From Nocardioides jiangsuensis (lineage in GTDB: Bacteria > Actinomycetota > Actinomycetes > Propionibacteriales > Nocardioidaceae), in contig NZ_JAIEZQ010000002.1 in NCBI RefSeq assembly GCF_019679455.1, forward strand, positions 496,001-560,000: 64,000 nucleotides of DNA, written 5' to 3'. The translations under genes were made by a program, and so were the position numbers. Shown here piece by piece: positions 1 to 8,098 of the stretch (position 1 is the first letter of the stretch; every line of letters starts with the position of its first letter). The notes below the pieces were generated by a model, which was not told the origin of the DNA, did not search any database, and saw only the letters and a list, made by a program, of their open reading frames with translations.

Positions 1-506
1 TGCCGCACATGGACGAGACCTTCATAGAGGTGGTTGCTGGCTGGGTCGACCACGCCGACGCGTTCCTGTTCGGCCGTCGCACCTACGAGAACTTTGCCCG
101 CGACTGGCCGCAGATCACCGATTCCGACAATCCCTTTGCCGCCAAGATGAACGGCCTGCCGAAGTTCGTCGCCTCCCAAACGCTGGCGAGCGCCACATGG
201 GCGCCGACGACGATCCTTGCCGGCGACATCGCCGCGCGCGTCGCCGAACTGAAGCGTCGGCCCGGCTGGGAGTTACAGATCCACGGCAGCGCCAGGCTGG
301 CTCAGTCGCTGCTCGCCGCTGGTCTGATCGACGAGTTCCGCCTCGTGATCGCCCCCGTCGTCGTGGGCAGCGGCAGGCGACTCTTCCCGGACGGCGGCGC
401 ACCAGCGGGTCTGCGTCTCATTCGAAACGACACGACCTCGGGCGGACTCGCCGTCCACGTCTACCAGTACACAGGAGCGCCCGAGTACGGCACCTACGCG
501 CCGTAG
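1..506 (+). CDS. RibD C-terminal/dihydrofolate reductase-like protein, 5' end cut by window edge
   Basis: The open frame runs into the window start, so the true start lies upstream; the ATG at 9 is probably internal because the usual N-terminal strand of this family is missing. The visible 165 residues match the RibD C-terminal/DHFR-like fold: an FGRRTYENFA segment, then GSARLAQSLLAAGLIDEFRL, then an APVVVGSGRRLFPDG segment close to the C-terminus. Members are small NADPH-binding reductases, many without a known substrate, and a role in folate or riboflavin synthesis should not be assumed. Codon use is a little less GC-rich than in the rest of the window. Confidence 0.8.
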   Translation, partial: PHMDETFIEVVAGWVDHADAFLFGRRTYENFARDWPQITDSDNPFAAKMNGLPKFVASQTLASATWAPTTILAGDIAARVAELKRRPGWELQIHGSARLAQSLLAAGLIDEFRLVIAPVVVGSGRRLFPDGGAPAGLRLIRNDTTSGGLAVHVYQYTGAPEYGTYAP

Positions 507-739
507 CCGACTGGTTCGCACTGCCACCGGTCGCCACGCAGGGCTCACAAACCCCCGCACTACGCGCGGAATCGAAGATTGGGGACCGATACCTGACCAA
601 GACCGGGACTCAAACCTGGCCACCAGCCGCAACCCGCGTTATTCCGCCGCAACTTGGGCAGGTGGTGCCCCTTCTGAGCCACGACTTCGGGCTGACGGGC
701 GACTCCAAGGAGGCCGTCTCAGACAGCCCACGTGCACGG

Positions 740-1774
740 TCAATCCGCGGCGAGGCCCATCGCGACGTCCTGGCCGTCGGCCGTGTGCGGGTTCTCGTCG
801 ATCGCCTCGACGGCAGCCGTGGGCTCGGGCTCGATGGCCGGCCGCCTGTCGAGGTGGACACCGGCGATCATGCAACGCACTGACCCGCCGGCCAGCTCGA
901 TCGTGGGGATGTCGATGGCCACGATCTCGCAGGACTCCTCGATCGTCGCGACCTGGTCCGGACGCAGGCTGCGACGCGCCCGGGCCGACATGGCCATGAT
1001 GTAGCGGCGCCGACCCTCCGGCGTACGACCGCACAGCTCCACGGCGTTGCCGGCGAACTCCCGGATCTGCTGCTCGGTCAGCTCCACGACGATCCTCCCG
1101 TTGACCGAGAGGCGCTCGCGGACCTCGGCGCGACGCTGCTCGTCAGGGATCATCTCCAGGGCGATCATCGCGACGTCCGTGCCGATGCAGGCGATGACGT
1201 TGGTGTGGTAGACGGGCACGCCCTCGGAGTCGACCGCGTCGAAGGCCATCGGCTCGTACCCGAAATCGGTGCAGAACCGCTCGAGGACGTGGGTGTCGGC
1301 CCGGTGGCTGCGTGCCGTGTAGGCGACCCGCGAGACGTGATCGAGCACCATCGCGCCGGTGCCCTCGAGGAAGATGCCGTCGGGTTCCAGGCCGGAGTAG
1401 TCCACGATGGTCTGGACCCGGTACTGAGACTTGAGCAGCTCCAGCACGTCGGCGCGACGCTCGTGGCGACGGTTGGAGGCATACATCGGGTAGACCGCGA
1501 TGTTGCCCCCCGCGTGGGTAGAGAGCCAGTTGTTCGGGAAGACGCTGTCCGGGCGGGTGTGGTCCTCGTCCTCGAAGACGTGGACCGTCACCCCCGCGTC
1601 TCGGAGGGCCTTGGCGACGGCGTCCATCTCGGCCAGGGCCTTGGTCGACGTCGCGTCGCCGGACTGCCCCTCCGGGACATCGCGCTGGAACGCGTTGTCG
1701 GCCGCCGTGGCGGGATTGGGGATGAACCGTTCCGCACGGATCAGGATGACAGTTGACGGGGCCTGCGCACTCAC
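740..1774 (-). CDS. ctlX: CtlX-type citrulline/arginine-deiminase-related hydrolase
   Basis: This 344-residue protein belongs to the guanidino-group-modifying (amidinotransferase/arginine deiminase) superfamily, in the branch named citrulline utilisation hydrolase CtlX. Visible signatures are PDSVFPNNW at about residues 75-83, EGTGAMVLDH from 137, a histidine in YHTNV at about 190 and a likely catalytic cysteine in GGSVRCMIAG at residue 301. The family hydrolyses C-N bonds of guanidine or ureido substrates; citrulline is inferred from the family name only. It stands alone, transcribed away from the VOC gene, with GGAAGG-like bases just before the start. The last ~40 residues are a low-complexity acidic tail beyond the catalytic fold. 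Confidence 0.8.
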   Translation of the reverse strand: MSAQAPSTVILIRAERFIPNPATAADNAFQRDVPEGQSGDATSTKALAEMDAVAKALRDAGVTVHVFEDEDHTRPDSVFPNNWLSTHAGGNIAVYPMYASNRRHERRADVLELLKSQYRVQTIVDYSGLEPDGIFLEGTGAMVLDHVSRVAYTARSHRADTHVLERFCTDFGYEPMAFDAVDSEGVPVYHTNVIACIGTDVAMIALEMIPDEQRRAEVRERLSVNGRIVVELTEQQIREFAGNAVELCGRTPEGRRRYIMAMSARARRSLRPDQVATIEESCEIVAIDIPTIELAGGSVRCMIAGVHLDRRPAIEPEPTAAVEAIDENPHTADGQDVAMGLAAD

Positions 1775-1991
1775 GGAAGGAATCTAGAACATCGGTCGTG
1801 CTGGCCCGGAGGCACCCGTGCACTACTCCGTCCACGCGGCTCGTCCGACGCCGCGCCCGGAAGGTCTCCCCGACCCGGCAGGGCACCCCGTCTGCCTCTG
1901 CGTTCATGGGCCGGAAGGGTTCACCGGGACGGGCTTTGCGGTGCAGAGTGATGCCCACACACCAGCTGACGAGCGGCCCCCAGGAGAGCCG

Positions 1992-2375
1992 ATGAGTGTC
2001 GAGCTGAACCACACAATCGTGCACGTGAAGGACCGGTGGGCTGCTTCTCGCGACGTCGGCCAGGTACTCGGTCTGCCGGAGGCGAGGGCCTACGGTCCGT
2101 TCGCCGAGCTGAAGCTAGACAACGCCGCGAGCCTGGACTTCATGGACAGCAAGGGCGAGATCCACGGCCAGCACTACGCCTTCCTCGTGGGAGAGGAGGA
2201 CTTCGACCTCATCCTCGGTCGCTTGCGAGACGACGGCCGACAGTGGTGGGCCGACCCCTTCAAGCGCCGACCGCACGAGATCAACCACGAGGACGGTGGC
2301 CGGGGCCTCTACTGGGAGGGCCCGGACGGGCACTGGCTGGAGATCATCACCCGTCCGTACGGCAGCGGCGGCTGA
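1992..2375 (+). CDS. VOC-family (glyoxalase/bleomycin-resistance fold) protein
   Basis: A 127-residue single-domain protein. It opens with SVELNHTIVHVKDR, and ends with LYWEGPDGHWLEIITRPYG, which carries the C-terminal metal-ligand glutamate typical of vicinal-oxygen-chelate enzymes. The start at 1992 is chosen because CAGGAGAG lies just upstream and the family motif begins at once; an in-frame extension up to 1818 is open but looks noncoding. Metal, substrate and pathway cannot be told from sequence. It is flanked by intergenic DNA on both sides and is not clearly in an operon. Confidence 0.8.
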   Translation: MSVELNHTIVHVKDRWAASRDVGQVLGLPEARAYGPFAELKLDNAASLDFMDSKGEIHGQHYAFLVGEEDFDLILGRLRDDGRQWWADPFKRRPHEINHEDGGRGLYWEGPDGHWLEIITRPYGSGG

Positions 2376-2499
2376 TCTCCGGATCGCCGCATAGGTCCAC
2401 CCGCCGGACCTCCACCGGGAAGCCGCTGCGCGCCCTGGTCACCTGCGTCATACCGCCGCATGTCGGCCGCGTCCTGCGTTCATGGACCTGCCGCCGAAG

Positions 2500-3469
2500 T
2501 CAGGTCGTTGCCTCGAGTTGCTTCGCGAGTGCAGTGACGTCTTGGGCACATCCCCAGCTGATGGTGATGCCGGCGCCGCCGTGGCCGTAGTCGTGGATGA
2601 CTGGAACCGGCAGCAGCTCACGGTCGAGTTCCACTCGGACCTCGGGGCGTCCCGGTCGTAGCCCGACCACGGTCTGGAGGACACGCGACCTTGCCAGCTG
2701 TGGCGCGATGTCGATGCAGCGGTCGAGTATCGCGGCAGTCTGCCCGGGGTCGGGCTCGGTGTCCCAGCTGCCTACCTCGAGAGTGCCACCGAGGATGCAG
2801 TCCTCCGACCGCGGGTGGACGTACGCCCGACCTCCCGGATGCTCCTCGTCACGGACCGACAGCCGCAGACCTGGATTCGTCACCCGAACGATCTGGCCGC
2901 GCACCGGGAAGACAGTCTCGTCGCCGACGAGAGCGCCGGCCGCCATACCAGCCGCGTTCACGACGACATCTGGCTCGAGGTCCATCACATCGTCCAGTGC
3001 GGCCACGCGTCGGACGACGTGGCGCACTCCCGCCTCCAGGACCGCCTGGGGGAGATAGGGCAGGTAGAGGGGCATCTCCACCAGGGGAACGACGAACCGC
3101 AGGCCGTAGGGATAACCGGGCGGTAGCTCGTCTGGACGTGCCAGGCGCACGTCGCCGACCGCGTCCGCCCACGCCGGCAGCGGCGGCTGCACCGACTGCG
3201 CGTCGCGACAGAGCACGAGCGAGTCGCGCATGACCACCCCCGGGACGCCGGTGGCGGCCTGGGCAGCAAGTACGTCATACGTGGCGGCGCCCCAGCGCGC
3301 GACGGCCTCCGGTGGGCCGACTGCCGTCGGGAACCACGGCGGCCAGGTACGAGGTGGTCCGCTGCAGCCGGTCGGCACTGAGCACGATGACCTCGTGGCC
3401 ACCTTGGACGAGGAGTCGGGCACAACAACACAGTCCGCTGATGCCGGCCCCTACGACTACGACGCGCAC
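2500..3469 (-). pseudogene. D-amino-acid oxidase (DAO family), frameshifted
   Basis: The N-terminal FAD-binding segment (VRVVVVGAGISGLCCCARLL) and the remaining oxidase body (WGAATYDVLAAQ through YGHGGAGITISWGCAQDV) lie in two different minus-strand frames. The frames change at about 3333-3342, where a family member would read AA-V-W-F-P; the DNA reads GTGG where GTGTGG would restore the frame, which suggests loss of two bases. Intact homologues deaminate D-amino acids using FAD and oxygen. The GTG at 3469 is the likeliest start. The rest of the protein has no stop and keeps conserved residues, so this is either a recent mutation or a sequencing error. It follows the nitroreductase-like gene by 71 bases and could be co-transcribed with it. 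Confidence 0.75.
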
Positions 3470-3540
3470 GTCGTCCAGGATCGCAGCACCTTCACCCTCG
3501 CCAGAGGGCCGGCCTCGGTGACAAGGCGACGCACGCCGCA

Positions 3541-4044
3541 TCATGCCGCCGCGTCGCGCGGCTCGAGGACGACAACGGCGGTCTCGGTTGGCCGCCGGGC
3601 GGCGTACTCGTCGAGGTTCTTGTCGATCTCGGCCCAGCGGGACCACAGCCGCTCGCGCTCTTCGCCCTGTGCGCGGCGCGCACGGACCTGTCGTGCTCCG
3701 TCGCGGGTCTCGGCGATGGCGTCCGGATGATCCTGCAGGTTCAGCCACCACGCGGGTTCTGCCGGACCCCATCCGTTCATCGCCATCGTGACCAGGTTGC
3801 GACCGTCCTCGAAGTAGCCGATGACGACCTGTCGTGGCATCCCACTGCGTCGGCCCTTCGTGGTGAGCCGCAGCGTCCCCCACCTGCCCGGCTTCGGCCT
3901 CCACAAACCGAACCGGCCACCAGTCGCACGCAACAGCGCGCGATGGCCATGCCAGAAGGCCACCATGAACCAGCGCGGCGGAAGCCGTGCACGCCGACGA
4001 CGCGCCACCGCGGCTCGCGCCTCACGATCACCGGACATGACCAC
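3541..4044 (-). CDS. F420-type (Ddn-like) nitroreductase family protein
   Basis: This 167-residue protein resembles the deazaflavin (F420)-dependent nitroreductase family, a split-beta-barrel fold common in actinobacteria. Recognisable blocks are RPKPGRWGTLRLTTKGRRSG, then VVIGYFEDGRNLVTMAMNGW, then PAWWLNLQDHPDA, the usual cofactor-pocket order. Start: GTG at 4044 has GAAGGG seven bases upstream; ATG at 4038 is the alternative. Substrates of such proteins include quinones and nitroaromatics, but the one used here is unknown. Unlike many relatives it has an Arg-rich N-terminus. It precedes the broken D-amino-acid oxidase on the same strand. Confidence 0.78.
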   Translation of the reverse strand: MVMSGDREARAAVARRRRARLPPRWFMVAFWHGHRALLRATGGRFGLWRPKPGRWGTLRLTTKGRRSGMPRQVVIGYFEDGRNLVTMAMNGWGPAEPAWWLNLQDHPDAIAETRDGARQVRARRAQGEERERLWSRWAEIDKNLDEYAARRPTETAVVVLEPRDAAA

Positions 4045-4135
4045 AGCGTGACCCTTCGGGACGGGCCCCGCTAGGGCCAGAGTGCCCCCAGCGACCTGTG
4101 CAGCGGTCCCGCGCCGCTCGCGTCCCCGCTGACCG

Positions 4136-4477
4136 TTACGCCCTCAAGATCCTGTCCATCGACTTGCCCTTGGCAAGCTCGTCGACCAGCTTGTCCAGGT
4201 AGCGAATCTTCTGCATCAACGGATCGTCGACGAGTTCGACGCGCACCCCACACACCACGCCGGTGATCAACGACGCATGCGGATTGAGCCGTGCATCGGC
4301 GAAGAAGTCCTCGAACGTCGTGCCCGCGGCCAAGTGACCACTCAACGCTGGCTCGTCGAAACCGGTCAGCCACTCGATCACCTGGTCCAGCTCGGCCTTC
4401 GTGCGCCCCTTCTTCTCCACCTTCGTCACGTAGTGGGGATACACCGACGCGACACTGGTGGTGAAGATTCGGCTCAT
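4136..4477 (-). CDS. DUF2200 family protein
   Basis: A 113-residue protein that matches the DUF2200 family over its full length: [20 protein letters not shown] at the start, then [19 protein letters not shown], then [13 protein letters not shown], and [20 protein letters not shown] near the end. The start at 4477 gives the family's usual N-terminus; an upstream in-frame start at 4504 would add nine atypical residues. The biochemical function is unknown. It is small, soluble and free of signal peptide or membrane segment. It stands alone between the nitroreductase-like gene and the Lys-rich small protein, all on the minus strand. Confidence 0.85.
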   Translation of the reverse strand: MSRIFTTSVASVYPHYVTKVEKKGRTKAELDQVIEWLTGFDEPALSGHLAAGTTFEDFFADARLNPHASLITGVVCGVRVELVDDPLMQKIRYLDKLVDELAKGKSMDRILRA

Positions 4478-4558
4478 TCTCGTGAGCGTAGTGCTTCGCC
4501 CCATCGCACGTTCAGCGGAGCACGACTGCCGGCGGACATGTCATCGCCGCCTGGCGCT

Positions 4559-4816
4559 TCATGCCTTCTTCCGGCGTACTGGGTTGGTCACCTTCTTGGC
4601 GCCGGTGGTCGTCTTCTTGGCGGCACCGGTCGCCTTCTTGGTCGTCCTCTTGGTCGCCTTCTTGGCCGCCGAGGCAGCCTTCTTGCCGGTCTCCACGGGC
4701 TTGGGCGGGAACCACACCGCCTTGGTGGCCTTGGCCTTCGCCGCCAACGAGGCACCGCGTGCCGCCCACTTCTCTTTGTCCGTGACGCCCTTCCACCGGC
4801 TCTTGATCTCGTTCAT
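4559..4816 (-). CDS. Small basic protein with Lys/Ala-rich histone-H1-like tail
   Basis: An 85-residue hypothetical protein. The first ~45 residues (NEIKSRWKGVTDKEKWAARG onward) form a short amphipathic region, and the rest is a KKA/KKT-rich tail (AAKKATKRTTKKATGAAKK) like those of actinobacterial nucleoid proteins and of several gas-vesicle-cluster proteins in this same window. GGGAGGGAGCAGCAG directly before the ATG is a convincing ribosome binding site, which supports a real gene. DNA or polyanion binding is an inference from charge only. No family was recognised for the N-terminal part. Confidence 0.6.
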   Translation of the reverse strand: MNEIKSRWKGVTDKEKWAARGASLAAKAKATKAVWFPPKPVETGKKAASAAKKATKRTTKKATGAAKKTTTGAKKVTNPVRRKKA

Positions 4817-5009
4817 CTGCTGCTCCCTCCCACTTGTCCTTCACTGGCGCCCGCCCTGACCCGGAAGCCGATCTCGGGGTCGTCGGTCTTTGGGTCACCA
4901 ACCCCCTTGTGCCCACAGGGCGGGTGGGTTACTCCAGTGGGTGACGTCGCGCCACAGAGCTGGCAACCGCATCCGTGGAGCAGTCCCGCGCCCGCGGCTT
5001 TCCGGAGGC

Positions 5010-6800
5010 TCAACCGGCGCCGCCGCCCATCTTTGCGAGTCTGACCCGCAGGGCGGGCGCCCGGTCGGCATTGCCGCGCAGCTCGACGTACGTGTCGCCG
5101 TACACCCACAGCAATGCGTCGTCGAGCCGCCGCACCGCGCCCGGTGGGTACCGGTAGTCCATCCGTTGCGTGAGCGACTCCGCATCCACCTGGCGCAACG
5201 TGTCGCCGAGCTCGGCCAGGGACGTGATGCCCAGCTCGAGGAGCAGTCCGGAGATCCACGCGTAGTGATCGGTCCGCGACCACCCGGCATCGGCGTACTG
5301 CCCGGCGAGGAACGCCGCCAGCTCGCGCGGGCTGATGCGCGGGTCGTCGTCTTGAGGCTCGGGGCTGGGACCGGTCATGTCGGTCCGGAGCCGGTCCCGA
5401 ATGGTGGAGAACTCGCGGTCAGCGAGCTCGAGCAGCCCGGCCGCGAGCGTGAACCGGCGGTCGAAGTCGGGGACGTGCTCGTCGGGGATGGTGCCCTTGT
5501 AGCGGATGTCGTGCTCGAACTCCGCCCACGCGTGCTGCAGCACGGTCCGGATCTGGACCTGCGCCTGGCGACCCCGCAGCAGCTCGTACGCCGGCTGGTT
5601 CTCGCGCGCAGCGTCGAGGCCCACGAGCAGGTGCCGACTGGCGTAGCCGAACCGACCCTCGCTCGCCGTCTCCCGCCCCATGTCGCGGTCGTCGTGAACG
5701 ACGACCTGGTCATCGAGGAGGTCGGCCACGGCCTGGACGTCGCTGTGCACGTAGGTGATCACGCGGACCCCGATCTGGTCGGTGATCTCCTTCAGCGGGT
5801 CCGTGAACGAGGGCCGGCCATCGACGGTGCGGGCGGCCTTGGCGGCGAACGACGCGACGGACTTCGCGCGGCCGGTCACGCTCAGGTAGTTGATGCCGGC
5901 GTCGTCGAGGATCGAGGTCACCAGCTGCACGAACTGGTCGGCCGCCCGGCGCAGGTCGGGCTGCATCTCGGCGTACTCGCGGACCGCGGAGCCACCGGGG
6001 TCACGGATCTCCGGGGCGATCCGCGGCCCCCGAGGCGTCGGCACCAGGTCGTCGGGCAGCGTCGGGGTGACGATGTAGCCGGTCTCGAAGTCGCCGTACG
6101 TCGTGGTCCGCTTCTGCTGGCGGGTCGCGAACAGCGCGACGTACGCGCAGATGACAGCGTCGACCTGGTCCTCGACGACCCGCAGCTCGCTCTTGCGTCC
6201 CGCCTTCTCGACGGTGCTCCGCAGCGCCGGCCAGGTCCGCACCGCGCGCCGGTCGGCCGGGTGGCCGCTCACCAGGAGCGGGGGGTCGGCGCTGGCGAGG
6301 CCCTCGAGCAGACCCAGCAGCACGATCAGCTCAGAGCGGAGCTGCTCGAGGTCGCGGCCGGGCTTGTTCTTGTACTTCAGCGTCCGCCCCAGCCGGAACA
6401 GGGCCACCGTCGCCGGATGAGGGTAGACCTCGATGGCCCGGCGGGCACGCCCAGACCGTGGGTTCATGTCCAGCCCGAGCCGGGCCGCGATCCGAGCGCC
6501 GCGCGGCTGTTCCCGGAACTCCGGCTTGCCGGTGTTGGACGGGTGCGCACCGGCGTCGAAGCGCGCGAAGTCCTTGTTCAGCGCGGCCTCGGCGGGCCGG
6601 TTCCCGATGGCGTTGGTGACGATCAGCGGCGCGTCGATCGCGACGAGGCAGTCGTCCTCGACGTACGGCGCCAGGGCCTCCACGATCGCGTCGTCGGTGG
6701 CCGCGGCCGACACGTGCAGCAGGTGTCCCTCGTCGTCGAGGACGGCCAGCCCGGTGGGCCGGCGCTCACCCCAGGCGAGGTCGACTCCGACGAAGTGCAT
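5010..6800 (-). CDS. DUF429 - RelA/SpoT-type alarmone synthetase fusion
   Basis: A 596-residue two-domain protein. Residues ~1-240 are a DUF429 domain (GVDLAWG at 5-11, AIDAPL at 54-59, EVYPHPA at 124-130, late acidic VEDQVDAVICA), a predicted RNase-H-like fold. Residues ~285-440 are a (p)ppGpp synthetase domain: GRAKSVASFAAK at 310-321, D341 in ITDQIGVRV, GYASRH at 385-390, then QVQIRT at 414-419 and H430...YK 434-435. The canonical glutamate of EIQIRT, which binds magnesium in Rel enzymes, is Q414 here (codon CAG). A ~130-residue C-terminal region of unknown kind follows. There is no HD hydrolase, TGS or ACT domain, so it is of small-synthetase type. Whether it makes alarmone is uncertain. 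Confidence 0.82.
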   Translation of the reverse strand: MHFVGVDLAWGERRPTGLAVLDDEGHLLHVSAAATDDAIVEALAPYVEDDCLVAIDAPLIVTNAIGNRPAEAALNKDFARFDAGAHPSNTGKPEFREQPRGARIAARLGLDMNPRSGRARRAIEVYPHPATVALFRLGRTLKYKNKPGRDLEQLRSELIVLLGLLEGLASADPPLLVSGHPADRRAVRTWPALRSTVEKAGRKSELRVVEDQVDAVICAYVALFATRQQKRTTTYGDFETGYIVTPTLPDDLVPTPRGPRIAPEIRDPGGSAVREYAEMQPDLRRAADQFVQLVTSILDDAGINYLSVTGRAKSVASFAAKAARTVDGRPSFTDPLKEITDQIGVRVITYVHSDVQAVADLLDDQVVVHDDRDMGRETASEGRFGYASRHLLVGLDAARENQPAYELLRGRQAQVQIRTVLQHAWAEFEHDIRYKGTIPDEHVPDFDRRFTLAAGLLELADREFSTIRDRLRTDMTGPSPEPQDDDPRISPRELAAFLAGQYADAGWSRTDHYAWISGLLLELGITSLAELGDTLRQVDAESLTQRMDYRYPPGAVRRLDDALLWVYGDTYVELRGNADRAPALRVRLAKMGGGAG

Positions 6801-6890
6801 GGACGCAGCCTGCCCTACTCAGGCAGCCGAGTCCTACCGACCCGACGACACTGACGCTGATGTCTCAGGTGGTCGTCGCAGGGATCGGCC

Positions 6891-7580
6891 CTACGACGTC
6901 GTGCACACGCAGGCTTTGTTGCCGTCCTGGTCGGCGATCACGGTGAACGACGGCGCCTGGCTGTCGTCCACGACGATCCCACCTGCCGCGACGGCGGCGT
7001 CGATCCGCTGCTCGGCCACCTCGGACGGCACCCAGACGTCGACGTGGAACCGCTGACGCGGGGTCTCGTGCTCGTCGGTGTCCTGGAACCACAGGATCGG
7101 TACCCGTCCCGTAGCGTCCCGGACGTCGTCGCCGATGGTCCCGCGGCCTTGGGCCTCGGTGCTCCCGGTCAGCAGGGCAGCCCACACCGGGGCGATCGTC
7201 GCCGCGTGCGCCGTGTCGAGGGCGAGCTCGATCGTGGTGATCGAGGCCGGATCGGGGTCGAGCGCGTGCTCGGCGGCGATCTCGGTGACCCGTCGTGCGA
7301 GGTCGACGTCCTGCTGGGTCACCCATTCCACGACGTGCTCGGTGCCCTCGTCGTCGCGATAGACGGCATCGTCGCTGAGCAGCTTGAGATCGACGTACCC
7401 GTCGCCCATCGTCACGCGCGGGTGGTGGCCGAGCGCGTCGCCGGCCTCGCCGACCGCGGCGACGAACCGTGCCCCGGTGCCGAAGTCGCCGGCCAGGTAG
7501 CGAGCATGGAGCCCCTGGCCCAGCTTGCGCCAGTCGGTCAGGTTGGCCTCGGCGACCTGGTCGCCCGTCAGCATGTCCAT
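6891..7580 (-). CDS. Pterin-carbinolamine dehydratase-like domain fused to glyoxalase-like domain
   Basis: A 229-residue protein with two parts. Residues ~1-95 resemble pterin-4a-carbinolamine dehydratase: DWRKLGQGLHARY, then a FVAAVGEAGDALGHHPRVTM segment carrying the typical paired histidines, then a D-L-K/L-L strand. Residues ~110-229 are a glyoxalase-6/VOC-like domain (ITTIELALDTAHAATIAPVW, then RQRFHVDVWVPSEVAEQRI, then VIADQDGNKACVC). This domain order is widespread in actinobacteria, but no activity is established. It is transcribed alone, divergent from the NYN gene at 7714. Confidence 0.78.
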   Translation of the reverse strand: MDMLTGDQVAEANLTDWRKLGQGLHARYLAGDFGTGARFVAAVGEAGDALGHHPRVTMGDGYVDLKLLSDDAVYRDDEGTEHVVEWVTQQDVDLARRVTEIAAEHALDPDPASITTIELALDTAHAATIAPVWAALLTGSTEAQGRGTIGDDVRDATGRVPILWFQDTDEHETPRQRFHVDVWVPSEVAEQRIDAAVAAGGIVVDDSQAPSFTVIADQDGNKACVCTTS

Positions 7581-7701
7581 GGACGGGAATGTAACCCCGA
7601 TCCGGAGGCCGGGCGTTCGGAACCTGCCAGAGACGGGGGCCGGCCACCGTGGCCGCGATCCGCTCGTCCCGTCTACCTGCGGAACCCGGCAGGTGGGGAC
7701 C

Positions 7702-7707
7702 TAGGCT
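7702..7707 (+). promoter_or_regulatory. -10 element (TAGGCT), leaderless-type promoter of NYN gene
   Basis: TAGGCT fits the actinobacterial TAnnnT -10 element and ends six bases before the ATG at 7714, placing the transcription start at or next to the start codon. No Shine-Dalgarno sequence is present. A 6-bp inverted repeat (ACCTGC/GCAGGT) overlaps the spacer region just upstream. Confidence 0.45.
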
Positions 7708-7713
7708 GAACGG

Positions 7714-8079
7714 ATGCGAGCGCTCATCGTGGACGGCGCGAACGTCGTGGGCAGCCGCCCCGACGGTTGGTGGCGTGACCGGGCGGGCGCGGCCGGCCGG
7801 TTGTGGGTGCGGCTGGCCGCGGCGGACCTGCCGCACGAGGAGGTCGTGGTGGTTCTCGAGGGTGCCGCGAGGAAGGGCGTCCCGGCCGGCCGGGAAGGTC
7901 GCGTCCTCACGATTCACGCACCGGGCTCCGGCGACGATGCGATCGTCGAGGCGGCCAGAACGCGCGCCGGCGACGGGTGGGACGTCACCGTGGTCACCGC
8001 CGACCGTGGTTTGCAAGGTCGGGTCGAGGCCGTGGACGCAACAGTCGTGCGTCCGTCCTGGTTGCTCGACCGGCTCTGA
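7714..8079 (+). CDS. NYN-domain (PIN-like) predicted RNA-binding nuclease
   Basis: A compact 121-residue single-domain protein. MRALIVDGANVVGSRPDGWW is the standard NYN/YacP-like opening, with the first acidic residue of the PIN-type catalytic site; SGDDAIVEAA and VVTADRGLQGRVEAV supply the later acidic residues. Such proteins are predicted metal-dependent RNases. Arginine-rich low-GC transfer signs are absent. Transcription is probably leaderless, since a TAGGCT -10 element ends six bases before the ATG. Its end lies 19 bases from the convergent permease gene. The RNA target is unknown. Confidence 0.78.
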   Translation: MRALIVDGANVVGSRPDGWWRDRAGAAGRLWVRLAAADLPHEEVVVVLEGAARKGVPAGREGRVLTIHAPGSGDDAIVEAARTRAGDGWDVTVVTADRGLQGRVEAVDATVVRPSWLLDRL

Positions 8080-8098
8080 CACCGGGTGCAAGGTCCGT

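Noticed and set aside
580-660. tRNA-like bases (GGGACTCAAACCTGG) downstream of the first gene
   Set aside because: They resemble a reversed T-arm, but no acceptor stem, anticodon loop or CCA could be assembled on either strand.
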